Source: Blastococcus sp. (GTDB lineage: Bacteria > Actinomycetota > Actinomycetes > Mycobacteriales > Geodermatophilaceae). From it: a DNA stretch of 64,000 bases. Every line of letters begins with the position of its first letter. Position 1 is the first letter of the stretch. The notes beneath the pieces were generated by a model. The model had not been told where the DNA came from. It did not search any database and saw only the letters and a list, made by a program, of their open reading frames with translations. The stretch spans positions 1 to 64,000 of the forward strand of contig JAOPWM010000133.1 of assembly GCA_025965695.1 (NCBI GenBank). Reading direction: 5' to 3'. The position numbers and the translations under genes are program-made. This document shows, one piece after another, positions 38,970-48,863 of the stretch.

Positions 38970-39188
38970 GTGAGCGAGTCAGAACTCGAGGAGACAGGAA
39001 CCGGGGCGGCCGCCAAGCGCATCGGTCAGGCGCCGACGACCACGGACGTGACCGATCCGGAGCGGTCCTCCCGGAACACCGCTGCCGGCTCCGGGTCCGA
39101 GCCCGGCGAGGGTCCCGTTCACCCGGACGCCGATGAGGGGGTGGACCCCTCCGCCAGCATCGAGCCCCACAACGAGGGGCTGGTCTGA
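38970..39188 (+). CDS. Small acidic low-complexity hypothetical protein
   Basis: GTG after GGAGGAG; VSESELEETGTGAAAKRIGQAPTTTDVTDPERSSRNTAAGSGSEPGEGPVHPDADEGVDPSASIEPHNEGLV. Confidence 0.5.
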   Translation: MSESELEETGTGAAAKRIGQAPTTTDVTDPERSSRNTAAGSGSEPGEGPVHPDADEGVDPSASIEPHNEGLV

Positions 39189-39209
39189 CCCACCTCGTCG
39201 GGCCAACGC

Positions 39210-40871
39210 TCAGTCGGCGTCGGCCCAGGACTCCACGACCGAGACGTCGAGGGGGAAGTCGACGGGGAACCCGCCGAACAGCAGACGGCCCGCCGTGTCC
39301 GCGGCGTGGCGTACCTCCTCGACGACGGCCTCGGCCAGGTGCTCGGGTGCGTGGACGACCACCTCGTCATGGAGGAAGAAGACGAGGTGCGGTCGCTCGC
39401 TCACCGTCCCGGTGCCGCCCAGTCGCCACAGCCGGTTGCGGAGATCGGCCAGCCAGCACAGGGTCCACTCGGCACCGGTGCCCTGGACGACGAAGTTGCG
39501 GGTGAACCGCCCCCAGGCGCGGCGGGCGCGGTCGCGCTCCTCTTTCGACCCCCCGTCGTCGGAGGGCTCGCCGAACTCGACCGGACGCTCCACCCAGGCA
39601 CCCGTGGGGGCCGGGGCCCCGCGGCCGAGCAGTGTGTGCACCACCTCGCCGCGTTCCCCCGCGCGGGCGGCCTCCTCCACCAGCGCGATGGCCCGGGGAT
39701 ACCTCCGGGCCAGCCGGGGCATCATGCGTCCGCTCTCGCCCCGGGTGCCGCCGTACATCGCCCCGAGCATGCCGACCTTGGCCTCGGCCCGGGTCGCCAC
39801 TGCGCCGCCGGCAACCATGCCCTGATAGAGGTCGGACGACCGCGCCGCCTCGGCCATGGCCGAGTCCGCGCTCATGCCCGCGAGGACGCGCGGTTCCAAC
39901 TGAGCGACGTCGGCGACGACGAAGCGCCATCCGTCGTCGGCGACCGCCGCCGGGCGCACCTGCGTGGGGACCGACAGCGCGCCGCCCCCGTTGGACGCCC
40001 ATCGCCCGGTCACCACACCACCGGGCAGGAAGTACGACCGGAACCGGCCGTCCCTGACCCAGGTGTCCAGCCAGTTCCAGCCGTTGGCCTGGAGCAGCCG
40101 GGACAGCTTCTTGTACTCGAGCAGGGCCGGGATACCGGGGTGCTCGATCTGCTCGAGCGTCCAGGAGCGGGTATCGCTCACCGGCAGCCCCGCGGCCTGC
40201 AGCGCGCGCAGGACTTCGCCGGGCGAGTCGGGATTCAGGCCCGGGGCCCGGAACGCCGCACGGATCTCCGCCGACAGCCGCTCGAGCACCGCCGGTCGCC
40301 CGCCGGGCACCGGCCGGGGGCCCAGCAGTTCGGTCAGCAGCCGCTCGTGCACGTCGGCCCGCCACGGCAACCCGGCATGCGCCATCTCGGCGGCCACGAG
40401 CGCACCGGAGGACTCGGCTGCGAGCAGCAGACCGAGCCGACCCCGCTCGCCCGATGCCGCCACGGCCGCCTGTTGACGAGCGTGCTCGGCCACTGGGTCG
40501 AGGCGGTCGGCAGGGTCCTCGAGGGGGAAGAGCGCATGGTCGGTGGCCGTGACGGGCTGCAGCGCATCCCAGCCCGGGCTCTGGGCGTCGGCGAGCAGCG
40601 ACTGGTCCACGAACGGCGACCGGCGCAGGACCGCGTGGGTGAGCCTCAGGTCCGTGCAGCGCTCCACCCGGACGCCGGCCCGGAGCAACGCCGGGTACCA
40701 CCGGGTGGTGTCGTCCCACACCCAGCGAACCGGCTCGAGCTCCCGAACACACACGAACCGGGCGAGCTCCTGGACGGCGACCCGGGTCACCTCCACCTTC
40801 GTCCCGTCGTCGGCACGCTCCTGCGCCTCCACGGCCGCCTCGCCGCGGCGCAGGAGGACGACGAGCTTCAC
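39210..40871 (-). CDS. Family A DNA polymerase-like protein (bifunctional 3'-5' exonuclease/DNA polymerase type, no 5' nuclease)
   Basis: Motif A DVAQLEPRVLAGMS, motif B RAEAKVGMLGAMYGG, motif C FFLHDEVVVH. GTG 40871 (VKLVVLLRRGE) chosen; the 1224-aa ORF extension is antisense to pckG. Confidence 0.85.
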   Translation of the reverse strand: MKLVVLLRRGEAAVEAQERADDGTKVEVTRVAVQELARFVCVRELEPVRWVWDDTTRWYPALLRAGVRVERCTDLRLTHAVLRRSPFVDQSLLADAQSPGWDALQPVTATDHALFPLEDPADRLDPVAEHARQQAAVAASGERGRLGLLLAAESSGALVAAEMAHAGLPWRADVHERLLTELLGPRPVPGGRPAVLERLSAEIRAAFRAPGLNPDSPGEVLRALQAAGLPVSDTRSWTLEQIEHPGIPALLEYKKLSRLLQANGWNWLDTWVRDGRFRSYFLPGGVVTGRWASNGGGALSVPTQVRPAAVADDGWRFVVADVAQLEPRVLAGMSADSAMAEAARSSDLYQGMVAGGAVATRAEAKVGMLGAMYGGTRGESGRMMPRLARRYPRAIALVEEAARAGERGEVVHTLLGRGAPAPTGAWVERPVEFGEPSDDGGSKEERDRARRAWGRFTRNFVVQGTGAEWTLCWLADLRNRLWRLGGTGTVSERPHLVFFLHDEVVVHAPEHLAEAVVEEVRHAADTAGRLLFGGFPVDFPLDVSVVESWADAD

Positions 40872-41063
40872 CCCCGGAGTGTCGCCGAGGGGTCGGACAG
40901 GGCGGTGGAGGCCGGCGCGTCGGTCCGGCCGGACCCGCGATGGCGAACCCACGCGCGACCGGAAGTAGCGTGTCGCCCCTCGGACACCGAGCCGAATCTC
41001 CACGGCCTCCAACCGCTGGAACTGGCTTGCTCGCGTCCCGCAGGAGAAGGTGGTCGAAACCTG

Positions 41064-42920
41064 ATGGAGAGGAAGCTCGTGGCTGGCATTGACGCCGTTC
41101 TCGACGAAGCCGGACTGAAGAACGATCACGTTCGGTCCTACGTGAAGCACTGGGCGCAGCTCACCGGCGCCGAGCGGATCGAGGTGATCAACGCTTCCGA
41201 CGACGCCCGGCTGCTGCGCGAGGCCGTGGAGGCCGGCGAACTCCTCCCCGCGGGCGAGGGGCGGTACTACTCGCGGAGTCACGTCAAGGACACCGCTCGC
41301 TCCGAGGAGCGCACCGTCGTCGCCACCAACAACCCCGCTGACAAGGGGATCTACAACAACTGGCGCCCGGCAGCAGAGATGCGGCCCCTCCTCGAGGAGA
41401 AGATGCGCGGCGCGTCGGCCGGCAAGACCATGTACGTCGTCCCGTACCTGATGGCACCGCCGGGCTCGCCGCTGGAGGCCTTCGCCGCCGGTGTGCAGCT
41501 CACCGACACCCGCACCGTCGTGCTGCACATGATCCGCATGGCGCGGGTCGGGGTGACCCAGATCAACGACCTCGCCGACCCGGACAGCTTCGTCCGCGCC
41601 GTGCACGTCACCGGTGACCTGGACAGCCTCGGGCAGGGAACTCCGGAGGACCAGCGCTACTTCGTCACCGTCGCCGACGAGCGGACGATCCTGCACTACG
41701 GGTCGTCCTACGGCGGCAACGCGCTGCTGGGCAAGATCGCCCATGGCCTGCGGCAGGCCGCGTACGACGGGTGGGCCTCGGGACAGTTCCTGGCCGAGCA
41801 GTTCATGCTCCTGGGGATCACCGACAAGGAGACCGGCCGGACGTACCACATCTGCGGTGGCTTCCCGAGTGCGTCGGGCAAGACGAACCTCGCGATGATG
41901 CTGCCCCCCGATGCGCTGGGCGACCGGTACAAGGTCCACTTCTACGGCGACGACATCGCCTGGCTGCGCGTCGATCCGGAGGACGGGCGGGTCTACGGCA
42001 TCAACCCCGAGTTCGGCGTGTTCGGCGTCGCGAAGGACACGAACGAGGTGACCAACCCGACAGCGGTCGACGCGATCGCCGAGGGCACCGGCACGATCTT
42101 CACCAACGTCGCCTACAACGAGACCACGGGCGAGGTCTGGTGGGAGGGCAAGACGCCCCAGCCGCCGGCCGACACCGCGGGGTGGCGGGACTGGACCGGG
42201 CAGCTCATCTCCGAACGGCCGGAGAACGTGACGGGCGCCTCGTGGGCGCACCCGAACAGCCGGTTCACCACCACCCTGGCCCGGGTGCCCAACATCGCGC
42301 CCGACTTCGAGAGGCCCAAGGGCGTCCCGATCGACGGGATCATCTTCGGCGGCCGCACCCGCGACCGGGAACCGCTCATCCGGGCCATCACCGACCTCGC
42401 CGAGGGCGTCTACGACGGCCTCACCCTCGGCGCGGAGGCGACCTTCGCCGCGGAGGGCACCGAAGGCGTCCTGCGCTACGACCCCATGTCGATGCGCCCG
42501 TTCATGGCCTACCCGGAAGGCGCCTACGCCGCGCACTGGCTGAAGATCATCGGCGCCGCGACGAACCAGCCGATCTTCGCCCACGTCAACTGGTTCCAGC
42601 GGGATCCCGAAGACGGGCACTTCCTGTGGCCGGGCTACCGCGACAACCTGCGCCCCCTGCTCTGGCTGATGCGGCTCAGGGACGGCGAGGTCACCGGAAC
42701 GCAGACCCCGGTCGGCATCATCCCCACCAAGGAGGAGCTCGAGCTCGACGGCGTCGAGATCAGCCCGGACGACCTCGACACGATCCTGACCATCGACACC
42801 GCACGCTGGCGTCAGGAGATGGCGAACCGCCAGGAGCACCTGGCCCAGTTCGACGGCCTGCCCGAGGAGATCTGGGAGGCGCACCGCCGCGTGGCAGCCG
42901 CCCTGGACGCCCAGGAGTAG
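41064..42920 (+). CDS. pckG: Phosphoenolpyruvate carboxykinase (GTP-type)
   Basis: NNWRPAAEMRPLLEEKMRGASAGKTMYVVPYLMAP; YGSSYGGNALLGKIAHGLR; FPSASGKTNLAMM; GDDIAWLRVD; FAHVNWFQRD. Confidence 0.9.
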   Translation: MERKLVAGIDAVLDEAGLKNDHVRSYVKHWAQLTGAERIEVINASDDARLLREAVEAGELLPAGEGRYYSRSHVKDTARSEERTVVATNNPADKGIYNNWRPAAEMRPLLEEKMRGASAGKTMYVVPYLMAPPGSPLEAFAAGVQLTDTRTVVLHMIRMARVGVTQINDLADPDSFVRAVHVTGDLDSLGQGTPEDQRYFVTVADERTILHYGSSYGGNALLGKIAHGLRQAAYDGWASGQFLAEQFMLLGITDKETGRTYHICGGFPSASGKTNLAMMLPPDALGDRYKVHFYGDDIAWLRVDPEDGRVYGINPEFGVFGVAKDTNEVTNPTAVDAIAEGTGTIFTNVAYNETTGEVWWEGKTPQPPADTAGWRDWTGQLISERPENVTGASWAHPNSRFTTTLARVPNIAPDFERPKGVPIDGIIFGGRTRDREPLIRAITDLAEGVYDGLTLGAEATFAAEGTEGVLRYDPMSMRPFMAYPEGAYAAHWLKIIGAATNQPIFAHVNWFQRDPEDGHFLWPGYRDNLRPLLWLMRLRDGEVTGTQTPVGIIPTKEELELDGVEISPDDLDTILTIDTARWRQEMANRQEHLAQFDGLPEEIWEAHRRVAAALDAQE

Positions 42921-42948
42921 CGACCCCCCGGTGCACGAGCCGGCGGCA

Positions 42949-43013
42949 TGATCAACAGCCGGTCCGTCGGGGTCTCCGCTCGCGCGAGGGCCCCGCGGAC
43001 CGGCTGTTGATCA
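42949..43013. terminator. Long inverted repeat / terminator-like hairpin
   Basis: TGATCAACAGCCGGTCCG (42949-42966) / CGGACCGGCTGTTGATCA (42996-43013), perfect 18-bp arms; inner CGGGG/CCCCG and palindrome CTCGCGCGAG. Confidence 0.8.
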
Positions 43014-43067
43014 ACGCTCCGGCTCGGCGGGCAGTCGGACCACGAAACCCGATGAAGGAGCCCACCT

Positions 43068-44096
43068 GTGCCCACGCCCTCGGTGCCGTTGGAGAAGCTC
43101 GGCTTCCTGACCATCGGCTCGTTCGACGGTGCCGACCCCGGGCGGGGGCATCGGGCGACGCTCGACGTCATCGAGCTGGGTGAGCGGCTCGGATTCGACA
43201 GCGCCTGGGTGCGCCACCGTCACCTGCAGTACGGCATCTCTTCGCCGATCGCCGTCCTGGCTGCCGCTTCACAGCGCACGCAGCGCATCGAACTGGGCAC
43301 GGCGGTCATCCCGCTCGGCTGGGAGAACCCCTTGCGCCTGGCCGAGGACCTCGCCACCGTCGACGTACTCTCCGGCGGCCGGCTCAACCCGGGCGTGAGC
43401 GTGGGGCCGCCCATGCACTGGGACGACGTCAAGGGAGCCCTGTACCCCGACACCGCGGACGCCGAGGACTTCAGCTACGAGCGCGTCGCGCGCCTCCTAC
43501 GGTTCGTCGGCGGGGAACCTGCCGGCACGTTCTCCGGGCGCGAGGGGGTCGTCGAGGAGTGGTCCGACCGGGTGCAGCCCCACTCCCCCGGCCTGCGCGA
43601 CCGGCTCTGGTACGGCGGTGCCAGCTCGAGCTCCGCGCGGTGGGCGGGCGAGCACGGCATGAACTTCCTGACCAGCAGCGTGGTCAGGGCCGAGGAGTCG
43701 CAGGCCTTCGACGAGATCCAGCGGTCGCACATCCGCACCTTCCGCGCCGCCCATCCCGCCACGGACGCGGCCCGCGTCTCCCAGGGCCTGGTGGTCATCC
43801 CGACCGACAGCGCCACTGCGGCCCAGCGAGCGAGATACGCCGCCTATGTCGAGGCGCGCACCCCGAGGACCACGAGCCCCCAGGGGCCGGCCCGGCTGCT
43901 GTTCGCCCCCGATCTCCTGGGCACCTCGGAGCAGATCGCCGAAGCGCTGTACGCACACGCCGGGTTCCAGGAAGTCACGGAGGTCGCCTTCGCCCTGCCC
44001 TTCAGCTTCGAGGACGAGGACTACGAGCAGATGCTCACCGACATGGCGACCCGCCTGGGCCCGGCGCTGGGCTGGCAGCCGAGCTCACCCGGCTGA
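43068..44096 (+). CDS. LLM-class flavin-dependent oxidoreductase
   Basis: LGERLGFDSAWVRHRHLQYGISSPIAVLAAASQRTQRIELGTAVIPLGWENPLRLAEDLATVDVLSGGRLNPGVSVG. Confidence 0.9.
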   Translation: MPTPSVPLEKLGFLTIGSFDGADPGRGHRATLDVIELGERLGFDSAWVRHRHLQYGISSPIAVLAAASQRTQRIELGTAVIPLGWENPLRLAEDLATVDVLSGGRLNPGVSVGPPMHWDDVKGALYPDTADAEDFSYERVARLLRFVGGEPAGTFSGREGVVEEWSDRVQPHSPGLRDRLWYGGASSSSARWAGEHGMNFLTSSVVRAEESQAFDEIQRSHIRTFRAAHPATDAARVSQGLVVIPTDSATAAQRARYAAYVEARTPRTTSPQGPARLLFAPDLLGTSEQIAEALYAHAGFQEVTEVAFALPFSFEDEDYEQMLTDMATRLGPALGWQPSSPG

Positions 44097-44179
44097 GGCG
44101 ATACGGCGGGTCCGGACGGGCCGACGGCCGGGTGCGCGCGCCCGGCGACAGGCCCCGGGTGGCGGCGTAGCGTGCCCGC

Positions 44180-46756
44180 GTGGGCCTGCCCACGGGCACC
44201 GTCACCTTCTTCATGACGGACATCGAGGGGTCGACCAGGCTGCTGGCAGACCTCGGTGACGACTACGCCCGCCTCCTCCTCGACCACCACGCCATCGTGC
44301 GGGGCGAGCTGGTCCACCACCACGGTGTCGAAGTGTCGACCGAAGGGGACTCCTTCTTCTGCGTCTTCGGCTCGGCCGTCGATGCGGTGGAGACAGCGGT
44401 CGCGGTGCAGCGCTGCCTGGCCACGCACTCGTGGCCCCGAGGGCGGCAGGTGCGGGTCCGGATGGGTCTCCACACCGGCGAGGGTGTGCCGGGCGGCGAC
44501 GGCTACGTCGGGATGGACGTGCACCGGGTCGCCCGGGTCACCGCTGCCGGGCACGGCGGGCAGATCCTGCTGACGGCGGCGACCCAGACTCTGCTGGACG
44601 GGCACTGGGCCGCCGGGATGAGCGTGGTCCGGCTGGGGGTCCACCGGCTCAAGGACCTCCCGGCCCCCGAGACGCTCTACCAGCTGCTCGCCGACGGGCT
44701 GGCCACCCGGTTCCCCCCGCTGCGCAGCCTCGAGGCGCCGGCCTACGACCTGCCGGCGGAGCCCGCGCCCATCGTCGGCCGGGAAGGCGACGCGGCCAGG
44801 GTCGCCGAGCTGATGGCGGGACACCGGCTGGTCACCCTGACCGGGCCGGGCGGCGTGGGCAAGACGCGGCTGGCGCTGCACCTCGCCGGACTGCTGCGCG
44901 GCGACTTCCCGGACGGCGTGGCCTTCGTTCCGCTCGCGGAGGTCCGCGACCCGGAGCTGGTCCCCGACGAGATCGCCCGCGCGCTGGCGCTGCCCGCGGC
45001 GTCCTACGGCGGCCCCGAGGGCATGGCCCGTCTGGCCGACCACCTCCGCGGCCGACGGGTGCTGCTCGTCATCGACAACGTCGAGCAGCTCGGCGACGGC
45101 GCCGAGGTGATCGCCCGGCTGCTCCAGGCAGCGCCGGGGCCGCGCGTCCTGGCCACCTCGCGCGGGCCGCTGCGACTGCGGGAGGAGCAGCGGTACCCGG
45201 TGGAGTCGCTGACTCGCGACGCAGCCGTGGAGGAGTTCGCGGAGCGGGCCCGCGCGGTCCGCCCCGACCTGCGCCTCGGGCCGCCGGAGCTGGACGCCGT
45301 CGCCCGGATCGTGGACGGCGTGGGGCGGCTGCCGCTGGCCGTCGAACTCGCCGCGTCGCGCGTGGGGACCCTCAGCACTGCCGAGATCGCCGACCGCCTG
45401 GGCTACCAGCTCGGACTCCTGCGCAGCGGGCCCCGTGATCTGCCACGCCGCCAGCAGACTCTGCGCAGCACGCTGCTGTGGAGCTATGACCTGCTCGACG
45501 AACCGGCACGCCGCATCTTCGCCGCGTTCGCCGTCTTCCCCGGAGGGGCGACCCTGGAAGCGATGGATCAGGTCGTGCCCCGGTTCCAGGCCGATGCCGA
45601 TCCCCTGGAGCCCATGGCGGCCCTCGTCGACCAGGGCCTGGTGCGGCGCGGTGTCGACGGCTCGGAGCGGTTCTCGACGCTGCAGGTGGTGCGGGAGCTC
45701 GCCGCCGAACTGCTCGAGGCCGGCGGGGACGGTCCCGAGGTGTGGCGGCGCGCGGCCGAGCGGCTGGCCGCACTGGCCGGGCTCGCCGGGCGGCTTCTGG
45801 TGACGGCGGATCGGGCGGACTGGCTGGACCGGCTGCAGGCCGAGCACGACAACCTGCGTGTGGCGCTGGCGTGGGCCACCGAGCACGACCCCGTGCTCGC
45901 CGCCGGCATGGCGGCACAGCTGTGGCGTTACTGGCAGATGCGGGGCTACCTGGGAGAGGGACGGATCGTGCTCGAGACCCTCCTGTTGCGGCTGGGTCCC
46001 GACGACGTGCCGGCGCGCTATGCGGCCCTGGCCGCGCTGGGCGGCGTGGCGTACTGGCAGCGCGACCTGCCGGCCGGGGAGACGGCCTGCACCGAGGCAG
46101 TCCGCCTCGCCGAACAGCTGGGCGACCCGCACGCCCTGGCGGAGTCGCTGTACAACCTCTCCTTCCCCGTGTGGCAGCAGGGCCGGCTGGACGAGGCGGG
46201 GCGGCTCGCCGATCGCAGTCAGCAACTGTTCGCCCAGCTCGGGGACGGCAACGGCACAGCCCGGACCCTCTGGCTGCACGGCATCCTGGCCGTGCTGACC
46301 GGCAGGCTGGACACGGCCGAACAGCTGCTCGAGGAGTCCGTCGAACGGCACCGCGGCAGCCCCGACGTCTTCCATCTCGGTTGGTCGCTGCGCATGCTCG
46401 GCCGGACGCAGCTGCTGCAGGGGCGGGCGGCGGCGGCCCGGCAGCGGATCGAGGAGAGCATGCGACTGCTCGCCCCGGCGGGTGACGTCTCCGCGATCCT
46501 GCTCCACCTGGCCGACTTCGCGGGCATCGCTGCTCTCGAGGGGGACGTCGACCGGGAGCTGCGGCTGGTCGGCGCCCTGCGGCACCTGAGGGGGCTGACC
46601 GGCACCGACCTCGTCGACCACCCGGTCAACGCGGTCTCCCGGATCGAGGAGACGGTCGCCCGCTCCGGCGCCGCAGGCGAGCGGCTGCTGGCCGAGGGCG
46701 CCGCGATGAGCGTCGCCGAGGTCGTGCGGTACGCACTGCGGGAGCTTTCACCCTGA
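44180..46756 (+). CDS. Class III adenylate/guanylate cyclase-NB-ARC ATPase-TPR regulator
   Basis: TFFMTDIEGSTRLLADLGDDYARLL; VSTEGDSFFCVF; LTGPGGVGKTRLALHLA; VLLVIDNVEQLGDG; TPR-rich C-terminus. Confidence 0.88.
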   Translation: MGLPTGTVTFFMTDIEGSTRLLADLGDDYARLLLDHHAIVRGELVHHHGVEVSTEGDSFFCVFGSAVDAVETAVAVQRCLATHSWPRGRQVRVRMGLHTGEGVPGGDGYVGMDVHRVARVTAAGHGGQILLTAATQTLLDGHWAAGMSVVRLGVHRLKDLPAPETLYQLLADGLATRFPPLRSLEAPAYDLPAEPAPIVGREGDAARVAELMAGHRLVTLTGPGGVGKTRLALHLAGLLRGDFPDGVAFVPLAEVRDPELVPDEIARALALPAASYGGPEGMARLADHLRGRRVLLVIDNVEQLGDGAEVIARLLQAAPGPRVLATSRGPLRLREEQRYPVESLTRDAAVEEFAERARAVRPDLRLGPPELDAVARIVDGVGRLPLAVELAASRVGTLSTAEIADRLGYQLGLLRSGPRDLPRRQQTLRSTLLWSYDLLDEPARRIFAAFAVFPGGATLEAMDQVVPRFQADADPLEPMAALVDQGLVRRGVDGSERFSTLQVVRELAAELLEAGGDGPEVWRRAAERLAALAGLAGRLLVTADRADWLDRLQAEHDNLRVALAWATEHDPVLAAGMAAQLWRYWQMRGYLGEGRIVLETLLLRLGPDDVPARYAALAALGGVAYWQRDLPAGETACTEAVRLAEQLGDPHALAESLYNLSFPVWQQGRLDEAGRLADRSQQLFAQLGDGNGTARTLWLHGILAVLTGRLDTAEQLLEESVERHRGSPDVFHLGWSLRMLGRTQLLQGRAAAARQRIEESMRLLAPAGDVSAILLHLADFAGIAALEGDVDRELRLVGALRHLRGLTGTDLVDHPVNAVSRIEETVARSGAAGERLLAEGAAMSVAEVVRYALRELSP

Positions 46757-46768
46757 GCCCGTCCTCCC

Positions 46769-48322
46769 TTGGACTGGCACCATGACGCGGTGCTGCTCGC
46801 CGACGTCGTCGCCGCCTCCGCCGCGGTCACGGCCACCCGGTCCCGCACCGGCAAGGCAGGGGCGATCGCAGAGCTGCTGCGGCGGGCCGACACGGACGAG
46901 GTGGAGCCGGTCACCGCCTGGCTCGCCGGGGAACCCCGACAGGGCCGGCTCGGGGTCGGCCGGCGCACCCTGTCACAGATGGTGGGTGACCACGCCCCGG
47001 CGCCCTCGTTGAGGGTGGCCGCCGTCGACCGGACGCTGACCGAGCTCGCCGAGACCAGCGGGGCCGGCTCCGCAGCGCGGCGGAACGCGCTCCTCACCAC
47101 GCTGCTGTCCGCCGCGACCGCCGACGAACAGCAGTTCCTCGTGCGCCTGCTCACCGGAGAGCTCCGCCAGGGCGCCCTCGAAGGGGTCGTCCTGGACGCC
47201 GTCGCCACCGCAGCCGGCGTGCCCGCCGCGAGCGTCCGGCGCGCGTTCATGCTCTCCGGCCGGCTGCCCGAGACCGCAGGAACTGCGCTCGCCGGCGGGG
47301 TCGAGGCGCTGGACGCGGTGCACCTACAGGTCGGCCGTCCCGTGCGGCCCATGCTGGCCAGTCCCGGCTCGTCACTGGACGCCGCCCTCGCCGATCTGGG
47401 TACCGACGTGACCGTGGAGTTCAAGCTCGACGGCGCCCGCATCCAGGTCCACCGCGACGGCGACGTGGTCCGGGTGTGGACCCGCACGCTGCGCGAGGTG
47501 ACCGACGGCGTGCCCGAGCTCGTCGACCGGGTCCGGGCCCTGCCCTGCGAGTCCGCCGTCCTCGACGGCGAGACCCTCGCGCTGGACGACGACGGCCGGC
47601 CACGCGCGTTCCAGGACACGAAGAGCCGCTTCGGCAGTGACGCTTCCGACGACAGCGTGCTCCTCAGCCCGTTCTTCTTCGATCTCCTGCACCTCGACGG
47701 GCGCGACCTCCTCGACGAGCCGCTGCACGTCCGCCTGGACGCACTCGCCGAGTTGCTGGCCGACGACGAGCACGCGGCCCTCCGGATGCCCGGCGTCCGC
47801 AGGGCCGCACCCGAGCAGGCGGCCGAGGTGCTGGACGGCGCCCTGGATGCCGGCCACGAGGGGGTCGTCGTCAAGGCACTCGACGCGACCTACGCCGCGG
47901 GCCGGCGCGGCAAGGCGTGGCAGAAGGTCAAGCCCGTACACACCCTCGACCTCGTCGTGATCGGCGCGGAGTGGGGGTACGGCAGACGCTCGGGGAAGCT
48001 GTCGAACATCCACCTGGGTGCTCGCGACCCCGACGGTGGCGAGCCGGTCATGGTGGGCAAGACCTTCAAGGGCATGACGGACCAGCTGCTGGACTGGCAG
48101 ACGCGGAGCTTCCCGATTCACGCCCGGGAGCACACCGACTGGGGGGTGCTGCTGCGGCCGGAACTGGTGGTCGAGATCGCCCTCGACGCCGCGCAGCGCA
48201 GCACCCGCTACCCGGGCGGCGTCGCGCTGCGGTTCGCCCGCGTGCTGCGGTACCGGCCGGACAAGACCCCCGCCGAGGCCGACACCCTCGACGCCGTCCG
48301 CGCCCTGCTCGCCGGATCGTGA
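46769..48322 (+). CDS. ATP-dependent DNA ligase
   Basis: VEFKLDGARIQVHRDGDVVRVWTRTLREVT (KxDG motif), LDGETLALDDDGRPRAFQ, HEGVVVKALDATYAAGRRGKAWQKVKP. Confidence 0.92.
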   Translation: MDWHHDAVLLADVVAASAAVTATRSRTGKAGAIAELLRRADTDEVEPVTAWLAGEPRQGRLGVGRRTLSQMVGDHAPAPSLRVAAVDRTLTELAETSGAGSAARRNALLTTLLSAATADEQQFLVRLLTGELRQGALEGVVLDAVATAAGVPAASVRRAFMLSGRLPETAGTALAGGVEALDAVHLQVGRPVRPMLASPGSSLDAALADLGTDVTVEFKLDGARIQVHRDGDVVRVWTRTLREVTDGVPELVDRVRALPCESAVLDGETLALDDDGRPRAFQDTKSRFGSDASDDSVLLSPFFFDLLHLDGRDLLDEPLHVRLDALAELLADDEHAALRMPGVRRAAPEQAAEVLDGALDAGHEGVVVKALDATYAAGRRGKAWQKVKPVHTLDLVVIGAEWGYGRRSGKLSNIHLGARDPDGGEPVMVGKTFKGMTDQLLDWQTRSFPIHAREHTDWGVLLRPELVVEIALDAAQRSTRYPGGVALRFARVLRYRPDKTPAEADTLDAVRALLAGS

Positions 48323-48426
48323 GCCCTCGCTGAGCCGCAGGAGCGGCGGCCTCCCGAACCGGCCGGCACCGTGCTTCGCTGCTCGCACGGCGGTCGCGTG
48401 CGGCACCGCCGGGGAGGGAGTCCCCG

Positions 48427-48801
48427 ATGCCCGTCCAGCTGAACCACACGATCGTCGCCGCGCACGACAAGCAGGAGTCCGCGCGCTTCCTGGCCGCCCT
48501 GCTGGGCCTGGCGCCGCCCACCACGTTCGGGCCGTTCTCGGTGGTGCAGCTCGACAACGACGTCTCCCTCGACTTCATCGACGACCCCGAGGTGCACCCC
48601 AGGCACTACGCGTTCCTGGTGACCGAGCAGGAGTTCGACGACATCTTCGGGCGGATCCGCGCGCGGGGGCTCGACTTCTGGGCCGACCCGTTCCAGCACT
48701 CCCCCGGGGAGATCAACACCAACGACGGGGGCCGGGGCGTGTACTGGCTGGACCCGAACGGGCACGTCCTCGAGATCATCACCCGGCCCTACGGCGGGTG
48801 A
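48427..48801 (+). CDS. VOC/glyoxalase family protein
   Basis: MPVQLNHTIVAAHDKQESARFLAALLGLAPP...; NDGGRGVYWLDPNGHVLEIITRPYGG. Confidence 0.88.
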   Translation: MPVQLNHTIVAAHDKQESARFLAALLGLAPPTTFGPFSVVQLDNDVSLDFIDDPEVHPRHYAFLVTEQEFDDIFGRIRARGLDFWADPFQHSPGEINTNDGGRGVYWLDPNGHVLEIITRPYGG

Positions 48802-48863
48802 CGCCACGATGCCGAGCGAGCGGGTGCCCCGGCTCGACGAGCACGTCCCTGCCCGGGCGGGAG

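Noticed and set aside
40872-42884. N-terminal extension of the 1224-aa minus-strand ORF
   Set aside because: Antisense to pckG; the real polymerase-like protein starts near GTG 40871.
44021-46621. 866-aa minus-strand ORF
   Set aside because: Antisense to the well-supported cyclase-NB-ARC gene.
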